Shown here piece by piece: positions 16,622 to 25,005 of a stretch of 35,708 bases of DNA. The stretch is taken from assembly GCA_030949565.1 (NCBI GenBank), contig JAUZSK010000068.1, positions 1-35,708 of the forward strand, given 5' to 3'. Under the pieces are notes generated by a model. The model saw only the letters and a program-made list of their open reading frames with translations. It searched no databases and was not told the origin of the DNA. Every line of letters begins with the position of its first letter. The stretch's first letter is position 1. Made by a program: the position numbers and the translations under genes. Source of the stretch: Enterobacterales bacterium. GTDB taxonomy: Bacteria; Pseudomonadota; Gammaproteobacteria; Enterobacterales; Kangiellaceae.

Positions 16622-17313
16622 GCGAGAAAAATATTTTTAAACTAACCAATCTAGTCAAGCGATTTACCAAAGGTAAAGAAACTTTAAGTATTTTTGAAGA
16701 TCTAAACCTGAGCATTAAAGAAGGCGATTTTGTGGCAATTATGGGACCATCAGGTTCCGGTAAGACCACCTTGCTCAATATGCTCGGCGGTGTCGATCAG
16801 CCGACTTCCGGTGAGGTTGAATTTGATGGCAAAGGGATTGAAAAATTATCGGAGAATCAGTTAGCCAAATGGCGCGCTAGCAATGTGGGCTTTATATTCC
16901 AATTCTATAATTTAATGCCAATGCTTAATGCCCATCGAAATGTCGAACTGCCACTATTACTGACTCAATTAAAAAGTAAAGAACGCAGTCAGCGAGTAGA
17001 AACGGCACTGGAATTGGTGGGATTAAAAGACCGCGCTAAACATATGCCGGGCGAGCTTTCAGGCGGACAACAACAGCGCGTGGCAATTGCACGGGCAGTC
17101 GTATCTGACCCAAAACTTTTGCTATGTGACGAGCCAACTGGTGATCTGGATCGTCAAACTGCCGATGAAATTCTTGAAATGTTGCAACTATTGAATCGTG
17201 AATTTGGAAAGACTATTATTATGGTCACCCATGATCCTTCTGCCGCAAAATTTGCCAATCGGGTATTGCACTTGGATAAAGGTAAATTTGTCGAAAAGGA
17301 GTTGAGCCTATGA
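16618..17313 (+). CDS. ABC transporter ATP-binding protein (MacB/LolD type)
   Basis: Cytoplasmic ATPase of 231 aa that powers the exporter. Walker A is GPSGSGKTT (43-51), followed by the Q-loop region [11 protein letters not shown], the signature [14 protein letters not shown], Walker [13 protein letters not shown], and the H-loop MVTHDPS. The sequence belongs to the FtsE/LolD/MacB branch, which works with FtsX-type permeases through mechanotransmission rather than transport through a membrane pore. Both gene junctions are 4-bp ATGA overlaps (with the adaptor upstream and the first permease downstream), which marks a tightly coupled operon. Confidence 0.96.
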   Translation: MSEKNIFKLTNLVKRFTKGKETLSIFEDLNLSIKEGDFVAIMGPSGSGKTTLLNMLGGVDQPTSGEVEFDGKGIEKLSENQLAKWRASNVGFIFQFYNLMPMLNAHRNVELPLLLTQLKSKERSQRVETALELVGLKDRAKHMPGELSGGQQQRVAIARAVVSDPKLLLCDEPTGDLDRQTADEILEMLQLLNREFGKTIIMVTHDPSAAKFANRVLHLDKGKFVEKELSL

Positions 17314-18467
17314 CTGATTTATTTCTGGTTTATAAGAATTTAACCCGGAAAAAAATGCGTTTATTTCTCACTTGTTTTGCTATATTTATCGCATTTCTTA
17401 TTTTCGGAGCGGTGTCTGCGCTAAAAGGTGCTTTGGATTCTGGAGTAGAAATGTCGGCGGACAACCGACTAGTCGTTATTAATAAAATTAATTTCACTCA
17501 GCCCTTACCCTTTTCCTATGTTAATAAAGTAAAAGCGCTTGACGGGGTTAAAAATGTGACGCATGCCAACTGGTTTGGCGGTTACTATCAAGAGCCGTCA
17601 AAACAATTAATGACGATGGCCGTCGAAGGAGCGACCTACTTTAAGGTTTATGATGAGTTGACCATCGAACCTGAAAACTACACTAATTGGATGAAAAATC
17701 AAACAGGGTTGTTGATCGGTGAGCGGATCGCCGAGCAATACGGCTGGAAGGTGGGTGATAAAATTCCTATTTCCTCTAATATATTTTCACACAAGGATGG
17801 CGGGCATACCTGGCAATTTACCATTCAAGGGATCTTTAAACCGCTCGACCAAAAAACCGATACTAGCTATGTGATTTTACATTATAAATATTTTAAGGAA
17901 ACCCAAACATTTGGTGGTACATCTGTGGGCTGGCTAATCTTAACCACTCAGTCTCCCAGCCTAAATGAGCAGGTTGCTAAAGCGATTGATGCAAACTTTG
18001 TTAATTCGGCGGCGGAAACTAAAACCAGTACGGAAAAAGCTTTTAACAAAGCTTTCATCGAGCAAATTGGTAATATCGGGTTAATCATTTATGGTGTAGT
18101 TTTTATGGCTTTTTTCACCATTTTAATTGTTGTTGGCAATACCATGGTACTTGCGGTTAGAGAAAGAACCAAAGAAATCGCGGTGTTTAAAACTTTAGGT
18201 TTTAGCTCAATGAGAATTTTTAAAATGATTTTAACCGAGTCTTTTTTGCTGTCTTTTATCGGTGGGCTATTGGGGATGGTGGGTGCTTACCTAGTGGTTG
18301 GCGGGGTGTCTAAAGGATTGGCGGGTATTTTACCTAACCTACTCATTGGACCTAATACTTGGGCACAAGCCATCGGTTATATGCTGCTACTCGGTTTTGT
18401 TACTGGCATCATTCCTGCGATCAATGCTCTTAGACTAAATATCGTAAGTGCCTTCAGTCGTGCCTAG
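17310..18467 (+). CDS. FtsX/MacB-type ABC permease (first)
   Basis: Inner-membrane subunit of 385 aa with the MacB architecture lacking a fused ATPase. An N-terminal transmembrane helix (about 18-38) is followed by a large periplasmic domain (about 40-260). Three C-terminal helices (about 265-290, 310-340, 355-375) form the FtsX domain, with RERTKEIAVFKTLGFSSMRIFKMILTES in the cytoplasmic coupling loop. It overlaps the ATPase gene by 4 bp. It pairs with the next gene, a second non-identical permease, to form a likely heterodimer. Substrate unknown; lipids, peptides or small toxic molecules are all possible for this family. Confidence 0.92.
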   Translation: MTDLFLVYKNLTRKKMRLFLTCFAIFIAFLIFGAVSALKGALDSGVEMSADNRLVVINKINFTQPLPFSYVNKVKALDGVKNVTHANWFGGYYQEPSKQLMTMAVEGATYFKVYDELTIEPENYTNWMKNQTGLLIGERIAEQYGWKVGDKIPISSNIFSHKDGGHTWQFTIQGIFKPLDQKTDTSYVILHYKYFKETQTFGGTSVGWLILTTQSPSLNEQVAKAIDANFVNSAAETKTSTEKAFNKAFIEQIGNIGLIIYGVVFMAFFTILIVVGNTMVLAVRERTKEIAVFKTLGFSSMRIFKMILTESFLLSFIGGLLGMVGAYLVVGGVSKGLAGILPNLLIGPNTWAQAIGYMLLLGFVTGIIPAINALRLNIVSAFSRA

Positions 18468-18527
18468 TGAGCGTTCAAAACAAGACGGTTGTCATCAGTC
18501 AATTGTATTTAAAAGGTGGAGTTAATT

Positions 18528-19712
18528 ATGAACTCATTTTTATCACAGTCCTTCGCGGTTATTCGGATGAACCTACTGAGTCTGCCGCGGCGCTTATGGA
18601 TGTCACTTGCCATGATAATAGCCAGTGCGGTGGTGGTGACGATTTTGTTAGCTTTTTTGGCCATGGCAAGAGGCTTTGAAGTCACCCTCAAGGGTGCTGG
18701 TTCGGACGACATCGCCATGTTTCTGCGAGATGGGTCGGCGGCAGAGCTTAATAGCGTGCTGAGTAAAAGTCAGGTTGATTTAATTGAAAATGCACCAGGG
18801 ATTGCCAAGGATAAAACGGGAGTCATTTTATCTTCAGAGTTATATGTGATTGTCGATGGGATCAAAAAGACCAGTCAAACGGCAGCTAATATACCCTTGA
18901 GAGGGACTAGTCAAACAGGGATTAAGATGCGTCAAGACTTTAAGTTGATTAAAGGGCGACTGTTTAATACAGGAACCACCGAAATGATCGTCGGTGCAGG
19001 GATCCTTAGACAATTTGATGGATTTGAATTAGGAAAAACCATTCGTTTTGGTAAAAATAAATGGCAAGTGGTGGGTGTGTTTTCAACCGGCGGTAATGTT
19101 TTTGAAAGCGAACTCTGGTCTGATTATCGGGTGATTCAAAACCTCTATAATCGTGGCAGTAGTGTACAAAGTATTCGCGCCAAACTGGTTGAGGCTGGCG
19201 ATATTAAACAGATAAAAGAGTATATTAAAAATGATCCACGGCTCAATATTGATGTTGAAACGGAAGCCGACTATTTTTCAGCTCAAGGTAAAAGTCTTAA
19301 CTATATGGCTATTTTTGGTAAAGTCATCAGTAGCATTATGGCGCTTGGGGCGTTGGCCGGTGCATTGAATACCATGTATACCTCGGTGGCTGATCGCTCC
19401 CGCGAAATAGCGACGCTACGCACCATTGGTTTTAGCAATAGCTCGGCCTTTGTCGGGACGCTGTTTGAGTCATTAACCTTGTCCGCATTGGGTGGTCTAC
19501 TGGGCGCATTAGGTGCCTTTTTACTGTTTGATGGTATGTCAACATCGACCCTTGGTGGCAGCTTTACCCAAGTGGTGTTTAGTTTCGAATTATCCCAAGA
19601 TTTGATAGTGCAAGGCATGAAAATGGCGCTTGGCATTGGTTTAGTCAGCGGATTCTTTCCAGCATGGAGAGCGGCAAGAATGCCTGTTTTAACTGCTTTT
19701 CGAACAGAATAG
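18528..19712 (+). CDS. FtsX/MacB-type ABC permease (second)
   Basis: Second permease, about 394 aa with the same layout. An N-terminal helix (SLAMIIASAVVVTILLAFLA) precedes a periplasmic domain and three C-terminal helices around DRSREIATLRTIGFSNSSAFVGTLFESL; it ends ARMPVLTAFRTE. The ATG at 18528 is chosen because GGTGGAG (18515-18521) is ideally placed; an in-frame GTG at 18516 lies inside that site. It lies 60 bp after the first permease, so it is probably the last gene of the operon. The two permeases clearly differ in sequence, implying specialised halves as in DevC-like or Lol-type systems rather than a homodimeric MacB. Confidence 0.92.
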   Translation: MNSFLSQSFAVIRMNLLSLPRRLWMSLAMIIASAVVVTILLAFLAMARGFEVTLKGAGSDDIAMFLRDGSAAELNSVLSKSQVDLIENAPGIAKDKTGVILSSELYVIVDGIKKTSQTAANIPLRGTSQTGIKMRQDFKLIKGRLFNTGTTEMIVGAGILRQFDGFELGKTIRFGKNKWQVVGVFSTGGNVFESELWSDYRVIQNLYNRGSSVQSIRAKLVEAGDIKQIKEYIKNDPRLNIDVETEADYFSAQGKSLNYMAIFGKVISSIMALGALAGALNTMYTSVADRSREIATLRTIGFSNSSAFVGTLFESLTLSALGGLLGALGAFLLFDGMSTSTLGGSFTQVVFSFELSQDLIVQGMKMALGIGLVSGFFPAWRAARMPVLTAFRTE

Positions 19713-19746
19713 CTTTTAGCAGCCACAGTCACTATCTGACTTAAAC

Positions 19747-19864
19747 GCTTTTATTTGCACCATTTTGGTGCAAATAAAAGCCTTAATAGGGTTTTGCTGA
19801 AGAATATGCACCAAAATGGTGCAAAAATAACTATTTCTCACAAGAAATGCACCAAAATGGTGCA
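19747..19864. promoter_or_regulatory. Array of three NtrC-type palindromes
   Basis: TGCACCAAAATGGTGCA occurs perfectly at 19807-19823 and 19848-19864, and its complement orientation at 19756-19772. It matches the known NtrC (NRI) enhancer consensus TGCACCA-N3-TGGTGCA. Centres are 51 and 41 bp apart, near whole helical turns. The first site is embedded in a longer perfect inverted repeat (16-nt arms, 19747-19762 and 19766-19781), which could also act as an RNA hairpin after the export operon. I found no convincing -24/-12 sigma-54 promoter between the array and the SDR start at 20081, so the regulated promoter is unknown. Confidence 0.6.
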
Positions 19865-19894
19865 ATCAATGTTTTAATAGAGGCTCAAAATTCT

Positions 19895-19932
19895 GCCAGA
19901 TTGCCAGATTGCCAGATTGCCAGATTGCCAGA
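19895..19932. repeat. 8-bp tandem repeat (GCCAGATT)
   Basis: Four complete GCCAGATT units followed by a partial fifth (GCCAGA), in the intergenic gap about 150 bp before the SDR gene. It is immediately followed by ACTG/CAGT inverted sequence. This is a simple-sequence tract of the kind that varies in copy number by slippage. Confidence 0.9.
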
Positions 19933-20080
19933 CTGTTAGACAGTCAGTTGGTTAGATTATTAATTTGTTAAATACGGGATTGCCAATAGTGACAGTCCAC
20001 CAACAACCAACACTAGTTTGCTGCACCATCCTAGAATTATAATTTGCCACTATCACATTAAGTTAGGTTGCTATTAATAC

Positions 20081-20932
20081 ATGACTCAAACAGCTTTAAA
20101 TAATAAAAATAGAAAACTAGCGCGCGCATTGAGTGGAACCGGTGTTTTCGGTAAGGTTTTTTGGATAACCGGTGCCTCTTCTGGAATCGGCAAAGAACTG
20201 GCGATACAATTGGCTGATCTCGGCGCAGTGCTAATTCTTTCTTCGCGTCGTGAAGACACTTTATATCGAGTGAAAGAGAGTCTTAGAAACTCTGAACAAC
20301 ATCAAGTGATAGCCTTGGATCTCGCGATGAGCGATTCACTTGAAGCCAAGGTCGATCAAGCTTGGTTAGCTTTTGGGCATATCGATTATCTGGTTAATAA
20401 CGGTGGTATTAGCCAGCGCTCCTTATGTTTAGAAACTCAGGAAGCGGTGGACCGACAAATTATGGAAGTGGATTATTTTGGAACGATTGCATTAACCAAG
20501 CAAGTGGCCAAACGAATGATTAATGAGGCGGGTGGTACTATTATCAGTATTTCTAGTGTCGCAGGCAAAGTCGGATCACATTTTCGCAGCGCTTATTCTG
20601 CGGCAAAGCATGCGCTAATAGGATTTATGGATTGCCTACGTGCAGAAATTAGCGACCAAGGCGTAAGAATACTCGTGGTTTGCCCCGGCTGGGTACAAAC
20701 CGATGTTAGCCGCAATGCACTGACCGGTGATATGAGCCAGTTTGGTCAAATGGATCATGAAATTGCCAATGGTATGCCGGTAGATATCTTTGTTAAAAAA
20801 CTACTGAAAGTGATTGATTCTAGCCGTGAAGAGGCGGTCATTGCCAGCGGATTACCGTGGTTTGCCTATCAAATGAGACGTTTGTTACCGAATCAATTTC
20901 ATAAACTGATTCGAAAAATATATAAAAGATAG
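20081..20932 (+). CDS. Short-chain dehydrogenase/reductase (SDR)
   Basis: Classical SDR oxidoreductase of 283 aa using NAD(P)H. The Rossmann motif TGASSGIG is at 30-37, NNGG near 106, the catalytic serine in SISSVAGKVGS, and YSAAK (Tyr about 172, Lys about 176). PGWVQTDVS forms the usual loop after the active site. The basic N-terminal extension before the fold and the C-terminal LPNQFHKLIRKIYKR resemble DHRS7-like membrane-associated reductases, but the substrate cannot be deduced. The DUF885 peptidase gene begins 19 bp downstream, so the two are probably co-transcribed. Upstream lies the repeat-rich gap with the NtrC-type palindromes. Confidence 0.9.
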   Translation: MTQTALNNKNRKLARALSGTGVFGKVFWITGASSGIGKELAIQLADLGAVLILSSRREDTLYRVKESLRNSEQHQVIALDLAMSDSLEAKVDQAWLAFGHIDYLVNNGGISQRSLCLETQEAVDRQIMEVDYFGTIALTKQVAKRMINEAGGTIISISSVAGKVGSHFRSAYSAAKHALIGFMDCLRAEISDQGVRILVVCPGWVQTDVSRNALTGDMSQFGQMDHEIANGMPVDIFVKKLLKVIDSSREEAVIASGLPWFAYQMRRLLPNQFHKLIRKIYKR

Positions 20933-20951
20933 TTTTTATTGGGAGATGAAA

Positions 20952-22773
20952 ATGTTTAAAAAAATTCTATTGTGGTTTTTGGCCATTATTCTATTTTTTG
21001 CCGTTTTAGCGGGTAGTTTTGCGGCTCATGAATGGTATGGAAAGCCTTGGTTCATTAATAACTTCTTTAACCGCTTTGCAATGAAAGTCGTTTTAGATAG
21101 CCCTGAAACCTTAACTTCGCTGCATTTTTTGGAAGCTATGGGTATCCATGGGCATAATGCGAAACTAGATGATGCTAGCCCAGAGTCTACCACTCAGTTT
21201 TTTGAATTCTTAGAATCCGAAAGAGGCGTTTTACAATCCTACGATGATGCATCTTTAAGTAGTGAACAGCTCATGTCTAAAAAAATAGCCACTTATCTAT
21301 TGGATTTGGTGTATGAATCGAAGGAATTTCGATTTTATGACTACCCAGTCAATCAGCTTTTTGGCGTGCAAAATGGCTTTCCGTCTTTTATGCAATCACA
21401 GCATCAGATTAATTCTGAACAAGACGCAGAATTTTATATCGCTCGTCTAAATGAATTGCCGAGAAAATTTTCTCAAGTTTTGGACGGTATTAAACTACGG
21501 ACCCAAGCCGATATTATTCCACCTAAGTTTGTCATTGAACGAGTAGTGGATGAAATGAGCAAATTTGTGGCGACCAAAACCGAAGACAATATTCTTTATG
21601 TCGCCTTTGAGAAGAAACTTAACAAGCTCGATAACCTAAACAGCGAGTCTAAACAGAAACTGCTCAATCGCGCAAAGGCGTCAATTGAACAGGCAGTTTA
21701 TCCGGCATACGTTCAATTAAACCAGTATTTTGAAGGGCTTGGTGACAAAGCCACAGAAGATGATGGTTTTTGGAAATTGCCGAATGGTGATAAAAGCCTA
21801 CCGGTTAGCGTTAAAGTTTTTTACCACCTCCAATTATAGCCCAGACTATATTCATCAATTAGGACTGTCGGAAGTTGATCGAATACAAGCCGAAATATTA
21901 CAAATCCTTAAGCAACAAGATTTTGATACCAGCCAAGGTTTTGAGGTCGCAATTAAATCAATGGCGGATCAGCCGCGTTTTTATTATCCTGATACTGACG
22001 CCGGTAGAGAGCAGATTTTAGCCGACTATCAAAAAATCATTGATGAAATTGATGCTGGTATGGATAAAGCTTTCCGCATCAAGGCCAAAGCGGGTGTTAA
22101 AGTCGAACGAATTCCAAAGTTTAAGGAAAAAACTAGCCCTGGAGCCTATTATAATGGACCGGCCATCGATGGCTCACGGCCTGGGATTTTCTACGCCAAC
22201 CTGTATGACATTAAAGCAACGCCAAAATATGGAATGAGAACCTTAGCCTACCATGAAGCGATTCCAGGGCATCATTTTCAGATAAGCGTGGCACAAGAGT
22301 TAGAAGATATACCGCTTTTCAGAAAATTTGGACTATTTACCGCTTATGTGGAAGGCTGGGCACTGTATGCCGAAAGAGTCGCTTGGGAAATGGGCTATGA
22401 ATCCGATCCCTTTGATAATATTGGCCGCTTACAGGCAGAGCTATTCCGTGGTGTTCGTTTGGTGGTGGATACGGGCATTCATGCCAAGCGCTGGACAAGG
22501 CAAGAAGCGATTGACTATATGATGAAAAACACAGGTATGCCTGAGTCTGATGTGGTGGCCGAGATTGAGCGTTACATTGTTATGCCGGGACAAGCTTGTG
22601 CCTATAAGGTCGGCATGATGAAGATCCTTGAACTGCGCCAGAAGGCTAAAGACGCGCTCGGCGATCGCTTTGATTTAAGAGATTTTCATGATGTGGTGTT
22701 AAAAAATGGCGCTGTTCCTTTGGATATATTAGAGGAGTTTGTTGACAACTATATTCAACAAAAGTCTGTCTAA
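20952..22773 (+). pseudogene. DUF885 family metallopeptidase-like protein (one frameshift)
   Basis: Repaired, about 607 aa, normal for DUF885. It starts with a membrane anchor or signal (MFKKILLWFLAIILFFAVLAGSFAA). GGGAG at 20941-20945 fits the ATG at 20952 better than the one at 20946. The second half carries YHEAIPGHHFQ (about 22250-22280), a zinc-binding HExxx(x)H-like motif diagnostic of the family, and ENP-type TAYVEGWALYAERVAWEMG. The frame breaks at the four-A run 21792-21795; removing one A restores GDKAYRLALKFFTTSNYSPDY. As written there are two open pieces (to 21839 and from 21730). A homopolymer read error is likely. Family members are thought to be peptidases; substrate unknown. 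A terminator follows. Confidence 0.85.
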
Positions 22774-22815
22774 ATAGTTCGCTATATCAATTGGTTAAGC
22801 TATTTTAGCCACCCC

Positions 22816-22842
22816 AAAAAAGGTGCGTAAGCGCCTTTTTTT
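22816..22842 (+). terminator. Rho-independent terminator after the SDR-DUF885 operon
   Basis: Stem GGTGC/GCGCC (22822-22826 with 22831-22835, one G-U wobble) with GTAA tetraloop, extended by six A upstream and seven T downstream. It starts 42 bp after the DUF885 stop. Confidence 0.88.
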
Positions 22843-22918
22843 ATGAGTGGTGCAAAATTTAGAATTTACACTATACTTATTACAATCAGCAAGCTAACTG
22901 ACTAAAGGGGTTAAGCGC

Positions 22919-23272
22919 GTGCAAACCAACATGATCGAACTTCGTAGTGAACCGAGAATAATATCCGATCAAACCATTAGCATCAAATTTAAAGATCGTG
23001 GCGAAGGCAAGAAAAATTGCACTCATATTTGTAGACCACAAGATGTATCGGCTGGTGGATTAAAACTTTTAACTCATTGTGCCATCGCGCTGGAATCAGA
23101 AATCCCATTAGAAATTGATTTAGGTGATACCTGGGCGGTTATTGAAGCCATTGGCCAGGTGAAATGGTGCTTAGAAATTGACGATATGCCGACTTATTAC
23201 TTAGGAATCAAGTTGGTTAAGCTAGAAAAGTCAAATCGTCAAGTATGGAAAAAATATATCGAGAAACTCTAA
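22919..23272 (+). CDS. PilZ domain protein (first of a pair)
   Basis: Protein of 117 aa consisting essentially of one PilZ domain, the common c-di-GMP receptor fold. The N-terminal RSEPR gives the RxxxR motif and DVSAGGLKL the D/NxSxxG motif, so ligand binding is plausible. The start is GTG at 22919, because AGGGG (22906-22910) is correctly spaced for it and too far from the ATG at 22931. A second PilZ gene follows after 22 bp on the same strand, presumably in one transcript beginning after the terminator at 22842. Output and partners are unknown. Confidence 0.85.
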   Translation: MQTNMIELRSEPRIISDQTISIKFKDRGEGKKNCTHICRPQDVSAGGLKLLTHCAIALESEIPLEIDLGDTWAVIEAIGQVKWCLEIDDMPTYYLGIKLVKLEKSNRQVWKKYIEKL

Positions 23273-23294
23273 CTTTTTAATAATTAAAGAGCAT

Positions 23295-23660
23295 ATGATG
23301 AAAACAGACAAAAGGAAACACCCAAGGCAGGAGCGTGAAGAAACAATCTTTATTGAAGTCTTAGCGGCCAGTAGTCAAAACAAGGATGATAATATTCTTT
23401 TAGAATGTACCACCAAAGATATTTCCAAAAGCGGCTTAAAAATAACCGCAGAATATCCATTTATTATCGATTCTATTTTAGAGCTCATTATTTCATTTGA
23501 AAGTGGAGGCTATAAGTTTTTATTAACGGGCCAGGTGAAATGGTATGAAGAAGTCAGTGATAAACGATATATTGCTGGTTTTGAGTTGATTGAAGCTGAG
23601 CATTCTGATTTTATGGTTTGGCGTAATATGTTTGATGAAGAGCAAAGTCTGCAAGCTTAA
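23295..23660 (+). CDS. PilZ domain protein (second of a pair)
   Basis: Protein of 121 aa, again a stand-alone PilZ domain: RKHPRQER near the N-terminus and DISKSGLKI as the second c-di-GMP motif, ending in a WRNMF segment. The start is ATG 23295 or 23298; the AAAGAG upstream slightly favours 23298. It shares layout and motifs with the preceding gene (VKWY/VKWC, and GFELI/GIKLV strands), so the pair probably arose by an old tandem duplication and then diverged. Confidence 0.85.
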   Translation: MMKTDKRKHPRQEREETIFIEVLAASSQNKDDNILLECTTKDISKSGLKITAEYPFIIDSILELIISFESGGYKFLLTGQVKWYEEVSDKRYIAGFELIEAEHSDFMVWRNMFDEEQSLQA

Positions 23661-23829
23661 TTTTGTACCATCTCTAACATTCTAGCTGCGGCTAAGCATT
23701 TATTTTTCTACCTGTTAAACTTGTAGCCTGTGTTCTAATCGGTTTTATCAACCATTGATAATGGGTTATTCTATCGGTTTAGCCCAAAACTTGGCCCAGC
23801 AGAATTTTAATTGCAATAAGGCTCCTTTA

Positions 23830-24210
23830 ATGAAAAAATTTAAACTAATATTATTTGTTACATTTGGCGGCATGATTGTTCTTCAACTGTTTTTTGATCG
23901 AGATTTCTCTCAATTGAAATATGCGTTTGCTAAATATCAGCATCAAGGGACTTTAAGTCAACTGACGGGTGACATTAAAAGCATTTTTGCTGGTGGAAGA
24001 ATTAACTTGAATGGTCTTGCTGTCAGTCAGCTTAAAGAAAGAGTCATCTACGTCTGGACTGATGCTGAGGGAGTGGTTCATAACAGTGAGCGCAAGCCGA
24101 AAGACGCAGATTTTAAAGTGGTTAAAATGGGAGCAGGGCTTATTAGTAGCCAAAAAGCGCTGTCAAAAGAAGAAATTCAAAAGCAACTAAAGGCAAAGCC
24201 CAAATTGTAG
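23830..24210 (+). CDS. Small membrane-anchored DUF4124-like protein
   Basis: About 126 aa. The ATG at 23830 has AAGG eight bases upstream and gives a sensible start, MKKFKLILFVTFGGMIVLQLFF, an N-terminal membrane helix or signal anchor; in-frame TTG/ATG codons from 23755 lack support. The periplasmic part contains VIYVWTDAEGVVHNSERKP, a DUF4124-like motif, here placed far from the N-terminus rather than directly after the signal. It ends in a lysine-rich helix. Function unknown. It faces the Smr gene convergently with only 20 bp between stops and no obvious terminator. Confidence 0.7.
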   Translation: MKKFKLILFVTFGGMIVLQLFFDRDFSQLKYAFAKYQHQGTLSQLTGDIKSIFAGGRINLNGLAVSQLKERVIYVWTDAEGVVHNSERKPKDADFKVVKMGAGLISSQKALSKEEIQKQLKAKPKL

Positions 24211-24230
24211 AGAGCTGATTTAAATACGCT

Positions 24231-24803
24231 TTAAAGGTATTTCTTTTGATTAATGGTCTTTAGATGTTTGGCTTTCTTTAGTAAAACGTAGACTGAACCT
24301 CCACCACCTTGTTTAGGTATTGCAGAATGGAAGGCGATCACCTGAACTATCTGTTTTAACCAATGGTTAACATAACTTTTGAGTTTTGCTGGTGGGTTGC
24401 TACGATGGCCTTTGCCATGAGTGATTAAAAAGCAGCGCAGGGTGTCATTTTCGGTTTGACTGAAAAGCTCAAATACCGCCTGGCGCGCTTGCTGCACGTT
24501 ATGCCGGTGTAAATCTAGATGATAATCTTGTGGATAGGCACCAAGTCTCAATTTTTTAAATACTTGTGGCTGAATACCGCTGATTTTATAACTCAATAAC
24601 TCATCAGGTTTCACCTGTTCAACCTCTCCATCCGTTAGAAAATTGACATATTTCTCGGTGCTCCTGATCGCCGCTTGTTTACGGTTTTTAATCGCGGCTG
24701 GTTGATTTTTGATTATTTGAGATTGCGAATGAGCTATTTTATCTTGCTTAATCGCTGCAACATCGGCCATTTCGACCAAAAAGTCATTAATATCGTCACT
24801 CAT
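24231..24803 (-). CDS. smrA: Smr domain protein, SmrA-like nuclease
   Basis: Protein of 190 aa with a charged helical N-terminal region (1-85) and a C-terminal Smr (MutS2-like) domain (about 90-180). The Smr motifs are LDLHRHNVQQARQAV, with the LDLH active-site signature, and LITHGKGHRS, the THGKG signature. A GGGGSVYVLL strand closes the domain. Stand-alone Smr proteins of this size in gammaproteobacteria (SmrA/YdaL, SmrB) are metal-dependent nucleases acting on DNA or collided ribosome mRNA; which one applies is not clear. LDLHxH favours the SmrA-type spelling. Confidence 0.85.
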   Translation of the reverse strand: MSDDINDFLVEMADVAAIKQDKIAHSQSQIIKNQPAAIKNRKQAAIRSTEKYVNFLTDGEVEQVKPDELLSYKISGIQPQVFKKLRLGAYPQDYHLDLHRHNVQQARQAVFELFSQTENDTLRCFLITHGKGHRSNPPAKLKSYVNHWLKQIVQVIAFHSAIPKQGGGGSVYVLLKKAKHLKTINQKKYL

Positions 24804-25005
24804 GGGATCCCTAGCATCGCTTCTTTATTGGTTTATTTTATTACTAAATGATAATAATGCAATTATTTGACCTGATTAAAGTGATCATTAAGCAATAACA
24901 ATCAGCGCTTTGAGCACCAAACCACTGTTAGCTGTAATTTACAGGTGCAAACAAGGGTAGAAATTACTATAATCATCCTGTGTAAGTAAAAAAGTGAGAT
25001 TAAAC

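Noticed and set aside
18467..18718. Small open frames in the gap and start of the second permease gene
   Set aside because: They are other-frame shadows of the permease, whose start at 18528 has an ideal ribosome site.
19301..19732. A 143-codon minus-strand open frame opposite the second permease
   Set aside because: Entirely antisense to conserved FtsX-domain coding sequence; no ribosome site or recognisable product.
19895..19932. GCCAGATT repeats as a CRISPR array
   Set aside because: Units are 8 bp and contiguous with no spacers, and there are no cas genes; it is a simple tandem repeat.
19866..20080. A sigma-54 promoter between the NtrC-type sites and the SDR gene
   Set aside because: The closest candidate (GG near 19882 and GC near 19895) has 11 rather than 10 bases between the GG and GC and lacks the rest of the consensus.
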